30,337 nt of DNA from the NCBI GenBank assembly GCA_964421875.1, contig CAYQZD010000042.1:1-30337 (forward strand), given 5' to 3'. Numbering within the stretch: the stretch's first letter is position 1; the number at the start of each line of letters is the position of its first letter. The notes beneath the pieces were generated by a model. The model did no database searches. It was not told where the DNA came from and saw only the letters and a program-made list of their open reading frames with translations. This document shows positions 6,564 through 14,966 of this stretch, in pieces. The stretch is from CAYQZD01 sp964421875 (GTDB lineage Bacteria > Electryoneota > Tariuqbacteria > Tariuqbacterales > Tariuqbacteraceae). The translations under genes were made by a program, and so were the position numbers.

Positions 6564-8269
6564 TGCTGACAAAAATGACCGTCAGGAATTTTAAGAGGTT
6601 CGATGACATTGAGGTAGAGTTAGGCAATCCTGTAGTCTTCGTCGGACCCAATAATATGGGGAAGACAGCAGCTTTGCAGGCGCTGTATCTTTGGGGTGTG
6701 GGTTTGAAGAAATGGAAGGAAAAACGTGGAGTTAGTATCCCCGAAAAAAGAACCGGTGTCGCTATTAATAGAAAAGATCTTTGCGCAATTCCGGTGCCAA
6801 ATTCTAAACTCTTATGGAAAGACCTGCATATTAGAAAAGGTTTGAAAGGTGGAAAATCGACTCAGAATATTAGGATAGAAGTAATTTTAGAAGGTGAAAA
6901 TGATGATAAGTTCTGGAATTTCGGAATGGAATTTGACTTCGCCAATGATGAATCCATCTATTGCCGGCCGTTGTCTAAATCCCAAATTGAAGGTACTGGA
7001 GAAATCCCGGAGAACGTTTTTAAGACCAATATTGTATTTCTTCCCCCAATGTCAGGACTATCATCTAATGAATATATGCTCCAACCGGGGACTCTGAATG
7101 TCAAGATTGGTGAAGGAAGAACGGCTGAAGTTCTTCGCAACCTATGTTATGAGATAGCCCACGATGAAAATAAATGGAGGATGATGGTCGAGGATATTAG
7201 ACTTCTATTTGGCGATGAAATTATGAAACCGGTGTATGTTTCCGATAGGGGGGAGATTGAAATGAGTTTTATGAATAAAGGCGGTGTTGAATTGGACATC
7301 TCTTGTACCGGCAGAGGTATGCAGCAAGTGATACTATTATTATCCTATATATATTCAAATCCCGAATCTGTTATATTATTAGACGAACCTGACGCTCACC
7401 TGGAGATTATTAATCAGAGACGGGTTTATGATTTAGTCAATGAGAAAACCAGGTTCTTTAATAACCAATTGATTGTCGCAAGTCATTCTGAGGTTTTGTT
7501 GAATGAAGCCGCTGAAAAAGGTGTTTTAGTCGCTTTTCTTGACCGGGCGTTTACTATTAACGATAGAGGAAGTCAATTAAAAAAATCTCTGACAGATATA
7601 GGGTGGGAGGATTTTTATAAAGCGCATCAAAATGGCTGGATTTTATATCTGGAAGGTTCTACTGATTTGTCGATTTTAAAGACATTAGCGAAAAAACTTG
7701 GTCATCCTGCATATGAATATCTTGATTCCGCATTTGTGAAATACATAGGTAATTTACCCAACAAAGCATTGGAACATTACTACGGATTATGTGAAAGTAA
7801 GAGAGGATTAAAAGGATTAGCGATATTTGATAGACTGGATAAAGCTGTTACAGCTGGTGAAAATGTTGAAATTACAAATTGGAAAAGGCGGGAAATAGAA
7901 AACTATATATGCTATAGAGAATCTCTTCTATCTTTTGCTTCTTCCACAATTGAAGGTGGAATTTCGTTGTTCACCAGCGCTGAAAACGAGATGAGAACCA
8001 ATTTGATGAACAGGTTACTTGAAGAGATGCAAGATGCTTTCAGGAAACTAGATAAAGGTGACATCTTTTCTTCCGATTTGAAAGTGAGCAATGAATTATT
8101 AGAACCTCTATTCGCAAGATTTTATAATGAACTTGAATTGCCGAATCTGATGCTTAAAACTAATTTTCATATATTAGCAGAACATATGCCCTTAGAACTT
8201 ATTAATCCCGAAATTACTGAAAAACTTGACGCAATAGTAAAAACAGCCCAACAAGCGATTGAAGGATAA
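6563..8269 (+). CDS. OLD-like AAA ATPase with C-terminal TOPRIM-type nuclease domain, inserted in the riboflavin operon
   Basis: A 568-residue predicted SMC/ABC-type ATPase with these features: Walker A GPNNMGKT (28-35), signature-like SCTGRGMQQ (248-256), Walker B VILLDEPDAH (271-280) and a switch histidine in ASHS (309). The C-terminal part has a TOPRIM-like glutamate in LYLEGSTD (E365), an FDRLD acidic pair (D424/D427) and a WKRREIENYI motif (441-450) often seen in such fusions. This is the layout of OLD-family and related anti-phage nucleases. No UvrD helicase or other partner gene is adjacent. Codon use and base composition are much AT-richer than in ribBA and ribH, which points to horizontal acquisition. 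It starts one base inside the ribBA stop codon behind a GGGGGAGG ribosome site, so it should be co-expressed with riboflavin genes. Its exact OLD class and any defence role are inferred. Confidence 0.8.
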   Translation: MLTKMTVRNFKRFDDIEVELGNPVVFVGPNNMGKTAALQALYLWGVGLKKWKEKRGVSIPEKRTGVAINRKDLCAIPVPNSKLLWKDLHIRKGLKGGKSTQNIRIEVILEGENDDKFWNFGMEFDFANDESIYCRPLSKSQIEGTGEIPENVFKTNIVFLPPMSGLSSNEYMLQPGTLNVKIGEGRTAEVLRNLCYEIAHDENKWRMMVEDIRLLFGDEIMKPVYVSDRGEIEMSFMNKGGVELDISCTGRGMQQVILLLSYIYSNPESVILLDEPDAHLEIINQRRVYDLVNEKTRFFNNQLIVASHSEVLLNEAAEKGVLVAFLDRAFTINDRGSQLKKSLTDIGWEDFYKAHQNGWILYLEGSTDLSILKTLAKKLGHPAYEYLDSAFVKYIGNLPNKALEHYYGLCESKRGLKGLAIFDRLDKAVTAGENVEITNWKRREIENYICYRESLLSFASSTIEGGISLFTSAENEMRTNLMNRLLEEMQDAFRKLDKGDIFSSDLKVSNELLEPLFARFYNELELPNLMLKTNFHILAEHMPLELINPEITEKLDAIVKTAQQAIEG

Positions 8270-8365
8270 ATCCTCATGCGAGGGGCTCTTCCGCGAACTC
8301 GCGAAACTTAGGATGTAAATTCACGGCTCGCGTATTAACGCAGCCACTATTTTAAAGGTAAAACT

Positions 8366-8833
8366 ATGCCCCAAACCTTCTCCGGCGCTTTGGACGCCAA
8401 AGGTAAAAAATTCGCCATCGTCATCTCCCGCTTCAACGAGCTTATCTCCGGCAAGCTCCTGGAAGGCGCTCTGGACTGCCTGCTGCGCCACGGCTGCGCC
8501 GAAGACGCCATCCACATCTACTGGGTGCCCGGCTCCTTCGAAATCCCCTCCACCGCCGGGAAACTGGTGGACAGCGGGAAATTCGACGCCGTCATCTGTT
8601 TAGGCGCCCTCATCCGCGGCGGCACGCCCCATTTCGACTACCTCTCCGCCGAAGTGACCAAAGGCGTCGCTCAGCTGGCGATGCAGGGCAAAATCCCCGT
8701 CATCTACGGCGTCATCACCACCGACACCATCGAACAAGCCATCGAGCGCGCCGGCACCAAAGCCGGCAACAAGGGTAAAGACGCCGCCGAATCCGCCATC
8801 GAAATGGTCAAATTATGGGAGAATATAGCATAA
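8366..8833 (+). CDS. ribH: 6,7-dimethyl-8-ribityllumazine synthase
   Basis: A 155-residue enzyme that condenses the pyrimidine from RibD with dihydroxybutanone phosphate from RibBA to give lumazine. Typical motifs are SRFNELISGKLLEGA (about residues 19-33), VPGSFEIP (55-62), GALIRGGTPHFDYL with the general base histidine (about 92) and GVITTDTIEQAIERAG (about 117-132). An AAAGGT sequence lies 6 nt upstream of the ATG. It ends the operon; the 96 nt between the ATPase gene and ribH hold no gene but contain CG-rich inverted segments. Confidence 0.95.
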   Translation: MPQTFSGALDAKGKKFAIVISRFNELISGKLLEGALDCLLRHGCAEDAIHIYWVPGSFEIPSTAGKLVDSGKFDAVICLGALIRGGTPHFDYLSAEVTKGVAQLAMQGKIPVIYGVITTDTIEQAIERAGTKAGNKGKDAAESAIEMVKLWENIA

Positions 8834-8852
8834 CCGTTGAGCTTGGCTTCAT

Positions 8853-8884
8853 CCCCGCGCTGCGGGGCGTGAAGGAAATTCACG
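8853..8884 (+). repeat. Tandem hairpins downstream of ribH
   Basis: CCCCGC/GCGGGG with a 3-nt loop (8853-8867) is followed directly by CGTGAA/TTCACG with a 5-nt loop (8868-8884). There is no T tract, so this could be a mRNA 3'-end stabiliser, a weak terminator or a REP-like repeat. The phrase AAATTCACG also appears upstream of ribH near 8317. Confidence 0.45.
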
Positions 8885-8911
8885 CAGCATTAAACTAATC
8901 CGGGTTCAACA

Positions 8912-11218
8912 ATGTTATCCAAACGCTTTATTCTCCTGTTGTCCCTGACGGTGGCTATCGCCGCATCTATCGCCTGCGCTCAGAACTGGCGCAGTTTCAC
9001 CTCGATGTGCGACCCCTGGGACATCGAATACGCGGAGGGGGCGGTGTGGGGGGCGACCGAGGGGGGAGTTTTCCGCTTCGACCTGCAGGATTCCACTTTC
9101 GAACTTTTCACCCGCGCCGACGGGCTCCTGGGGACCAAATTCTACTGCCTCGATATCGACTCCGCCGGTAATGTGTGGTGTTCGGGCCAGGGCGCGGCGC
9201 TGAATATCATCGGACAAAACGGCTCCGTTACCAATATCACCGACCTGGTGCGGAACGACCTTTCCATCAGAGATATAGCGGTGACGGGGAATACGGTCTT
9301 CGCCGGCGCCGACGATGGTATCTATGAGTTCTACTACGACGCCGCCCTCGATGATTACTTCATCCGCGGCGGTTATCATCACCTCGGAACCTTCCCGGCG
9401 AACACTCAGGTTAACGCGGTTTATGTTTACGATGGTTACCTCTGGGCGGCAGCCGACATCGGCGTTACCCGCATCCCCGCTGATCTCCCCAATAAGCAGC
9501 CTTCGCAAAACTGGGAAAACTTCAGCGCTTCCCAGGGCCTATCCGGCAACAACACCATCGGTTTCACCGTCCTCCGCGATACCCTCTACGCCGCTTCAAA
9601 GAACAGCGGTATCGCCTGGTTCGATGGTGAAAACTTCCATTCCGTGTATGTCTCCATCAGCAAGCGGGAGGTCAAGACCTTTAACGACACCATTTACGCC
9701 GCCACTGCCGACGGCGTCAACCGTTTCACCGGGAGCGCTTGGGAGCCGGTAGGCGGAAATATCGGTGAATGCCATACCCTCACTATGACCCCGCAGGGGA
9801 ATCTATTTGCCGGGAAATCCTGCCCCGCAGGCTCCAGAGGGGGACTGCGCGGCTTCGATGGAATGCAGTGGCGGGAATTTACCCTCAACGCTCCCGCCGG
9901 AAAAGAGGTCAGAGGGATTATGGTGGACAGTCAGAACCGGGTCTGGTGCGCCGGAGCCTCTTCCACCGCAAGAGGTGTATATATCTATGACGGCTTGCAT
10001 TGGACTAATATCACTAATCAGGACTCAGCATACAGAGACACCCTGTTCTTCAGAAACGGACTCCCTCAATCCTTACTGGAATATCCCAACGGCGAAGTCT
10101 GGGCGGGTTCCTTCGGAGGGGGAATTGCGATCTTCGAACCTGACGACGACATATCCTACATCACCCCTTACGATCCCGTGCCCAGAATATACAGTACCAG
10201 TATCACCGGCGATTATACCGTCATCGGCGATATGCTGCTCGATTCCGAAGATAATATCTGGATGATTAACCGTGAATCACACATCCATAGTCCTCTGCTT
10301 ATGGCGCCCCGGGATTATGCGGTCAGTCATCACGATTCGGTTGCCTGGATAGAATTCACCGAATCCAACTTATATCCCTCCAACAGCCTGCTGGATTATC
10401 TGGTGATGGACCGGCAGGGCAGGCTCTGGATGGCTGGCGACGCCAACGCCGCTCCCGGAATCATATGCCTGGACTTCAACGGCACCCCGGCGCTGAAATC
10501 GGATGACCAGGTCTATCGCTTCACCGCCTCCGGAGATTTCGGTCTCTTCAGCAACACCATCTACGACCTTGCTGTCGACCAGGATAATCGGTTATGGGTG
10601 GTGACCGGAACCGGCGTCAATTCCTTCGATATACCTGATAATCTTACAGGTTACACCGGTTACGATTTCGACTATGTTTACGACCTCTACGGAAAGCGGA
10701 TGAGCTGCGTGACCGTGGACCCGATGAACAACAAATGGTTCGGCACCGAGGAGGAGGGAGTTATCGTGCTGGGCGCGGATAACTACACCATTCTCTATGT
10801 CTATTCCCAGGAGAACTCACCCTTATTGTCGAACAACATAGAAACCATAACCATTCACCCCGGAACCGGCGAAGCCTGGATTGCCACTTCGGAAGGCGTC
10901 TCTGTGGTGGAAACTCCTTATCGGGGATACGGCGAACATCTAACTGTGGTCGAGCTCTATCCCTCGCCTTTCAGACCTCCGCTCGATGATAGGGCGCGGT
11001 TTGCGGGGGGCAGTCTCACCCAAAATGTCTCCTCCGTGAAAATCTTTACGTTGAACGGCTTTCTGGTTCGAAAACTTTCGCTTTCCGAAGCGGCGCTTGG
11101 CTGGAACGGGCGTGACGATGATGGCGACTTCGTAGGCTCCGGTGTTTACCTGGTGCACGTCATCACCGAGGGCGGCGATACCGCCCTGGGTAAAATCGCG
11201 GTCATTAGAACACGGTGA
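8912..11218 (+). CDS. Secreted two-component-regulator-propeller protein with FlgD-like C-terminal domain (PorZ-like)
   Basis: A 768-residue exported protein. Residues 1-23 form a signal peptide (hydrophobic LLLSLTVAIAASIACA). The body is a series of propeller blades with VWGATEGGVFRFDLQD-like repeats (IYEFYYD, GLRGFDGMQWREF, VNSFDIPDN and others), i.e. the reg_prop pattern. The final 85 residues, from VVELYPSPFRPP to the end, are a beta-sandwich sorting or FlgD-like domain with WNGRDDDGDFVGSGVYLVHV. The start (NWRSFTSMCDPWDIEYAEGAVWGATEGGVFRFD) resembles PorZ of type IX secretion, but no T9SS core gene is in the window, so PorZ-like is a suggestion. No kinase domain is attached, so it is not a two-component sensor. 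Confidence 0.75.
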   Translation: MLSKRFILLLSLTVAIAASIACAQNWRSFTSMCDPWDIEYAEGAVWGATEGGVFRFDLQDSTFELFTRADGLLGTKFYCLDIDSAGNVWCSGQGAALNIIGQNGSVTNITDLVRNDLSIRDIAVTGNTVFAGADDGIYEFYYDAALDDYFIRGGYHHLGTFPANTQVNAVYVYDGYLWAAADIGVTRIPADLPNKQPSQNWENFSASQGLSGNNTIGFTVLRDTLYAASKNSGIAWFDGENFHSVYVSISKREVKTFNDTIYAATADGVNRFTGSAWEPVGGNIGECHTLTMTPQGNLFAGKSCPAGSRGGLRGFDGMQWREFTLNAPAGKEVRGIMVDSQNRVWCAGASSTARGVYIYDGLHWTNITNQDSAYRDTLFFRNGLPQSLLEYPNGEVWAGSFGGGIAIFEPDDDISYITPYDPVPRIYSTSITGDYTVIGDMLLDSEDNIWMINRESHIHSPLLMAPRDYAVSHHDSVAWIEFTESNLYPSNSLLDYLVMDRQGRLWMAGDANAAPGIICLDFNGTPALKSDDQVYRFTASGDFGLFSNTIYDLAVDQDNRLWVVTGTGVNSFDIPDNLTGYTGYDFDYVYDLYGKRMSCVTVDPMNNKWFGTEEEGVIVLGADNYTILYVYSQENSPLLSNNIETITIHPGTGEAWIATSEGVSVVETPYRGYGEHLTVVELYPSPFRPPLDDRARFAGGSLTQNVSSVKIFTLNGFLVRKLSLSEAALGWNGRDDDGDFVGSGVYLVHVITEGGDTALGKIAVIRTR

Positions 11219-11258
11219 ATTTGACAATGGTGATTTTAGTACCGATACCGGTCGATTT

Positions 11259-12959
11259 ATGATAATAAAACTGTTTGTAAAAAACTATGCCCTGATTCGA
11301 GAACTCGAAGTTGAATTCGCCCCGGGGTTGAACCTCATCACCGGGGAAACCGGCGCCGGCAAATCCCTGCTGCTTGGCGCTTTGGACGCTTTGATGGGGG
11401 GTAAACTATCTTCCGACATTGTCCGAACCGGCGCCGATAAAGCCGTAATCGAGGGGGAATTCAACGTTTCAACCGGATCTGATGCTTGGAAGCCGCTTTC
11501 ACGGGAACTCGAGGACCCGGGCGGCAATCTGATTTTGCGCCGGGAAATCGCGCGCTCCGGCCGCAGCCGGGCTTTCCTCAACGATTCGCCGGTAACCCTG
11601 AAAAAACTCAGTCAAGTCGGTGAATTGTTAGTTGACATCTGCGGACAGCACGAAAACCAGACTCTCCTGCGTGAAGAATACCATCTCGATTACCTCGATA
11701 GCTTCGCCGGCTTGACAAATCTGCGCCGGGATTTCTCCAGCCTCCATTCACGATACCACAGCCTGTCGGAAAAACTGAAGAAACTGGAAAACCGGAAACG
11801 CGATATGTTGACCCGTCAGGAACGAGTCCGGTTCGAAACCGCCGAAATTGAAGCCGCCGGTGTTGACCCTGCTGAAGAGGAAACTCTACTCGCCGAAGAA
11901 CGAGCGATGAAACACAGCGAAAGGATTCTGGAAATCTGCCGACGGTTGAGTGACGAGCTGGGAAACGCGCCGGGCTCGCCGCTGGAGGTTATCGGCGGCT
12001 TGAGCCGGGAACTGGACAATATTCTGGATATCGAACCCCGCCTGGGGAAAGCGGCGGAAGACCTGCGCTCCGCCAGTGTTTCCCTGGAGGAAACGGTGCG
12101 AGGTGTTACCGCTTATCTGAAAGAGTTCGATTTCAGCCCCGAACGTCTGGAGCAAATCAGGGAGCGGTTGGGTGAACTCTCGCTGCTGAAACGCAAATAC
12201 GGCGGCTCCATCGCCGCGATTCTTGACCATCTCGAAAAACTGAAGCAGGAGGAAATTTCCTTTACCTCCCTCGAAACCGAAATCGAGACTCTGCTCGAAG
12301 AAATCTATGAACTGAAGAAGGAACTCGCTTTTAAAGCCCTTGAGCTTTCACAAACACGCATTGAAGCCGCTCCCAAACTCAAAGAGGCTGTTGAGTCCAT
12401 TCTTCGGGAGCTTGGTTTCGACTATGTCGATTTCGAAATTCGCCTGGAGCATACCGAAGGCTCAGATTTCGAGGTTGGAGGTGACCGTTACCGCCTGACT
12501 CCCGCAGGCATCGACCGCTGCCAAATCCACATCACCACCAACAAAGGCGAACCGCTGCGCCCGCTCAAGGATGTCGCCTCCGGCGGTGAAATTTCCCGCA
12601 TTATGCTGGCTTTAAAGTCGGTTATCAGCGGCGGCGATAGCGGGCAGTTCCTGGTCTTCGACGAAATCGACATCGGTATTTCCGGGCGTATTGCGCGTAA
12701 AGTGGGCCTCAATCTCTACAAAACCGCTCAATCCCGCCAGGCGCTGGTAATCACCCATCTGCCCCAAATCGCCAGTCTTCCCGCCCGCCATTTCGCAGTG
12801 GTCAAATCCTCCGATGACGACCGCACCATCAGCCGCCTTCTACTCCTCGATAAAACCGGACGAGTCAAAGAAATCGCCGAATTGCTCGCCGCCGGAAAAT
12901 TCGAAAAGAAAGGCGAGGATTACGCCCGGCAACTGCTTAATGCCGACGATGTCGAGTAA
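11259..12959 (+). CDS. recN: DNA repair protein RecN
   Basis: A 566-residue SMC-like ATPase of recombinational double-strand break repair. It has Walker A GETGAGKS near residue 32, the RecN-typical DICGQHENQ segment, a coiled-coil middle part (about residues 150-370), the signature SGGEISRIMLALKS and Walker B FLVFDEIDIGISG followed by VITHLPQIAS. I chose the ATG at 11259 (MIIKLFVKNYALI) because the family begins here; an upstream GTG (11142) would overlap the preceding gene and encode unrelated sequence. It follows the propeller gene by 40 nt and no LexA-like site could be identified by eye. Confidence 0.94.
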   Translation: MIIKLFVKNYALIRELEVEFAPGLNLITGETGAGKSLLLGALDALMGGKLSSDIVRTGADKAVIEGEFNVSTGSDAWKPLSRELEDPGGNLILRREIARSGRSRAFLNDSPVTLKKLSQVGELLVDICGQHENQTLLREEYHLDYLDSFAGLTNLRRDFSSLHSRYHSLSEKLKKLENRKRDMLTRQERVRFETAEIEAAGVDPAEEETLLAEERAMKHSERILEICRRLSDELGNAPGSPLEVIGGLSRELDNILDIEPRLGKAAEDLRSASVSLEETVRGVTAYLKEFDFSPERLEQIRERLGELSLLKRKYGGSIAAILDHLEKLKQEEISFTSLETEIETLLEEIYELKKELAFKALELSQTRIEAAPKLKEAVESILRELGFDYVDFEIRLEHTEGSDFEVGGDRYRLTPAGIDRCQIHITTNKGEPLRPLKDVASGGEISRIMLALKSVISGGDSGQFLVFDEIDIGISGRIARKVGLNLYKTAQSRQALVITHLPQIASLPARHFAVVKSSDDDRTISRLLLLDKTGRVKEIAELLAAGKFEKKGEDYARQLLNADDVE

Positions 12960-13437
12960 GCAAAGAACCTGAAAGTGATTAGATTCATCGAGTAGGCAGT
13001 GGGATTATTTCTGCAATTTTTAGCTTCCTTAGCCTTCCGCCACGCACTTAGTTGTAAATATAGTTGACTTTTTCCCTACTTTTTTGCATTATTATTAAAT
13101 TGTATGCATTGCTGGCGTAGAATATCACTGTTCCTCGTTCCCACTTTCCCGCTCTTGAAGTATTTTGGCAACACACCCTTCAAGAATGGCTATAAGATAA
13201 ACGTAAGAAATTAGCTATCTGAAGTTAAAAGCGAGATGGTCATTCCGGCGTAGCCGGAATCCTTCCGGAAAAGAAAGATTCTGGCTTGCTTCGCAGCCAG
13301 AATGACATACTCGCTTCAAATCAGTAAAGTGTTACAAATAAACATAGTCCTTGTGTGCGCAGTAAGATTTTGAGTATCTGCGTTTTCGACTTCGAGAATT
13401 ATTTACTCTCTTACTTTCGGACTTTCATACTTATTAT
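12960..13437. other. 478-nt intergenic region before murA
   Basis: No gene is supported. It contains the inverted palindromic copy at 13239-13306, an AT-rich segment around 13055-13110 that may hold a promoter, and a C/T-rich tract just before the murA start (13403-13437). Confidence 0.6.
13239..13306. repeat. 68-bp palindromic repeat, copy B (inverted relative to copy A)
   Basis: The reverse complement of this element differs from 872-939 at only two positions by eye (both within the loop of the CCGG hairpin). It carries the same GTCATTCC...GAATGAC ends and two internal hairpins. Confidence 0.8.
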
Positions 13438-14691
13438 ATGGATAGACTCGTAATACAAGGCGGACTGAAGCTGTCCGGTGAAATACCCGTCGGCGGCGCT
13501 AAAAACGCCGCCCTCCCCCTCATCGCCGCCGCCATTTTAACCGGGGGACAGTTTCGGATTCACAACATCCAGCCTCTGAGCGACATCAGGACTATGTGCC
13601 GCCTGCTGGGGATGTTGGGGGCGGATTCCTCCATCGAAAGCGACACTCTGATACTGGATACTACCGCTCTGGACAGCTTTGAAGCGCCCTACGATTTGGT
13701 GAAGACCATGCGCGCCTCCATCTATGTCCTGGGACCGCTGCTGGCGAGGTTCAGCCGCGCCAAAGTGTCGCTGCCGGGGGGATGTGCTTGGGGACCACGG
13801 CCAGTGAACCTCCATCTTGAGGGAATGAAGCGCCTGGGTGCGGAAATCGAACTGGAAGGCGGTTATATTCACGCCAGGACAAAACGCCTCAAAGGCGCCC
13901 GCATCAAACTCGATTTCCCCTCAGTCGGCGCCACCGGCAACCTGATGATGGCGGCGGTCTCCGCTGAAGGGGAGACCGTCCTGGAAAACGCCGCCCGAGA
14001 GCCGGATATCGCCACCCTGGCGCACTTTCTCAAAGCGATGGGAGCCGAGATTGAAGGCGCAGGGAGTTCCATCATAAAAATCCAAGGGGGGCAGCGTCTC
14101 CAGCCCTGTGAATTCGAAAATGTCCCGGACCGCATCGAAGCCGGAACCTTTATGATCGCCGCCGCCATCGCTGGCGGAAAGGTTAGACTTGCTCGCTGCC
14201 AGCCCCGCTATTGCGAAGCGGTGATGGCAAAGCTCAGGCTGACAGGGTGCCGGGTCGACGCCGGAGAGGACTGGGTGGAAGTGGTTTGCGATAACCAATT
14301 GGAGTCTGTGAATGTCACTACTGAAGTCTACCCCGGGTTTCCCACCGATTTGCAGGCGCAGTGGATTGCGCTGATGACCCAGGCTCGCGGAATATCTCAG
14401 GTCAAGGACACCATCTACCCTGACCGCTTTACCCACGTGGCGGAACTTGCCCGCCTGGGAGCGGACATCAAAATGTCGGACGGCGCTGCAACTGTCTATG
14501 GCAAAACCGAACTGAAAGGAGCCCCGGTGATGTCCACCGATATCCGCGCCAGCGCCAGCTTGATATTGGCGGGGCTCGCCGCAAAGGGCAGCACCGAGGT
14601 CAGCCGCGTTTACCATATCGACCGGGGTTACTATCGAATCGAAGAGAAACTAGCCCGCCTCGGAGCCGATATCCGCCGTGAAAGGGGATGA
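13438..14691 (+). CDS. murA: UDP-N-acetylglucosamine 1-carboxyvinyltransferase
   Basis: A 417-residue cytoplasmic enzyme that transfers enolpyruvate from PEP to UDP-GlcNAc, the first committed step of peptidoglycan synthesis. The GGAKNAALP motif with Lys22/Asn23 and the active-site loop with Cys116 in PGGCAWGPRP are present, so it should be of the fosfomycin-sensitive cysteine type. The C-terminal parts (DRIEAGTFMIAAA, RASASLILAGLAA, IDRGYYRIEEKLARLGADI) are typical. The ATG lacks a Shine-Dalgarno and lies behind a C/T-rich tandem tract (13403-13437). It is separated from recN by a repeat-containing gap, so it is probably a separate transcription unit. Confidence 0.95.
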   Translation: MDRLVIQGGLKLSGEIPVGGAKNAALPLIAAAILTGGQFRIHNIQPLSDIRTMCRLLGMLGADSSIESDTLILDTTALDSFEAPYDLVKTMRASIYVLGPLLARFSRAKVSLPGGCAWGPRPVNLHLEGMKRLGAEIELEGGYIHARTKRLKGARIKLDFPSVGATGNLMMAAVSAEGETVLENAAREPDIATLAHFLKAMGAEIEGAGSSIIKIQGGQRLQPCEFENVPDRIEAGTFMIAAAIAGGKVRLARCQPRYCEAVMAKLRLTGCRVDAGEDWVEVVCDNQLESVNVTTEVYPGFPTDLQAQWIALMTQARGISQVKDTIYPDRFTHVAELARLGADIKMSDGAATVYGKTELKGAPVMSTDIRASASLILAGLAAKGSTEVSRVYHIDRGYYRIEEKLARLGADIRRERG

Positions 14692-14753
14692 GTATCTCAG
14701 AAGCCCGCTCATCTGTGTCACATTATAATTCAAAGCGTTATAAGGAGAAATAG

Positions 14754-14951
14754 ATGCATCATAGTTCTCGGAAAAAACAGCAGCGGCGTAAAGAAATAAT
14801 ATGGTATGGAATGCTCACGCTTGCGGCGCTGATTTTCGTGCTGGCTCTGAATTTCTCATCGAGCTTCAACGTCGATTTCAGGATTTTCTTCCTTGCGGCG
14901 ATTATAGTAGTGCTGGTCGCCGTAGTTATCGTGGTTTCTAAAAAACTCTAA
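14754..14951 (+). CDS. Small two-helix membrane protein
   Basis: A 65-residue protein with a basic start (MHHSSRKKQQRRKE) followed by two hydrophobic segments (about residues 17-34 and 43-61). A very good AAGGAG ribosome site lies 7 nt before the ATG. It sits 62 nt after murA and 15 nt before the DUF6599 gene, all on the plus strand, so these may be one unit. I do not recognise the family. Confidence 0.72.
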   Translation: MHHSSRKKQQRRKEIIWYGMLTLAALIFVLALNFSSSFNVDFRIFFLAAIIVVLVAVVIVVSKKL

Positions 14952-14966
14952 ACGGTGTTTTTGAGA

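Noticed and set aside
11142..11258. Upstream start for recN overlapping the propeller gene
   Set aside because: The added residues have no family similarity, and the family N-terminus matches the ATG at 11259.
13783..13803. Trp next to the MurA catalytic cysteine (GGCAWGPRP rather than GGCAIGARP)
   Set aside because: Cys116 and the Arg are conserved, and aromatic variants at this loop position occur in other MurA proteins, so no functional claim is made.
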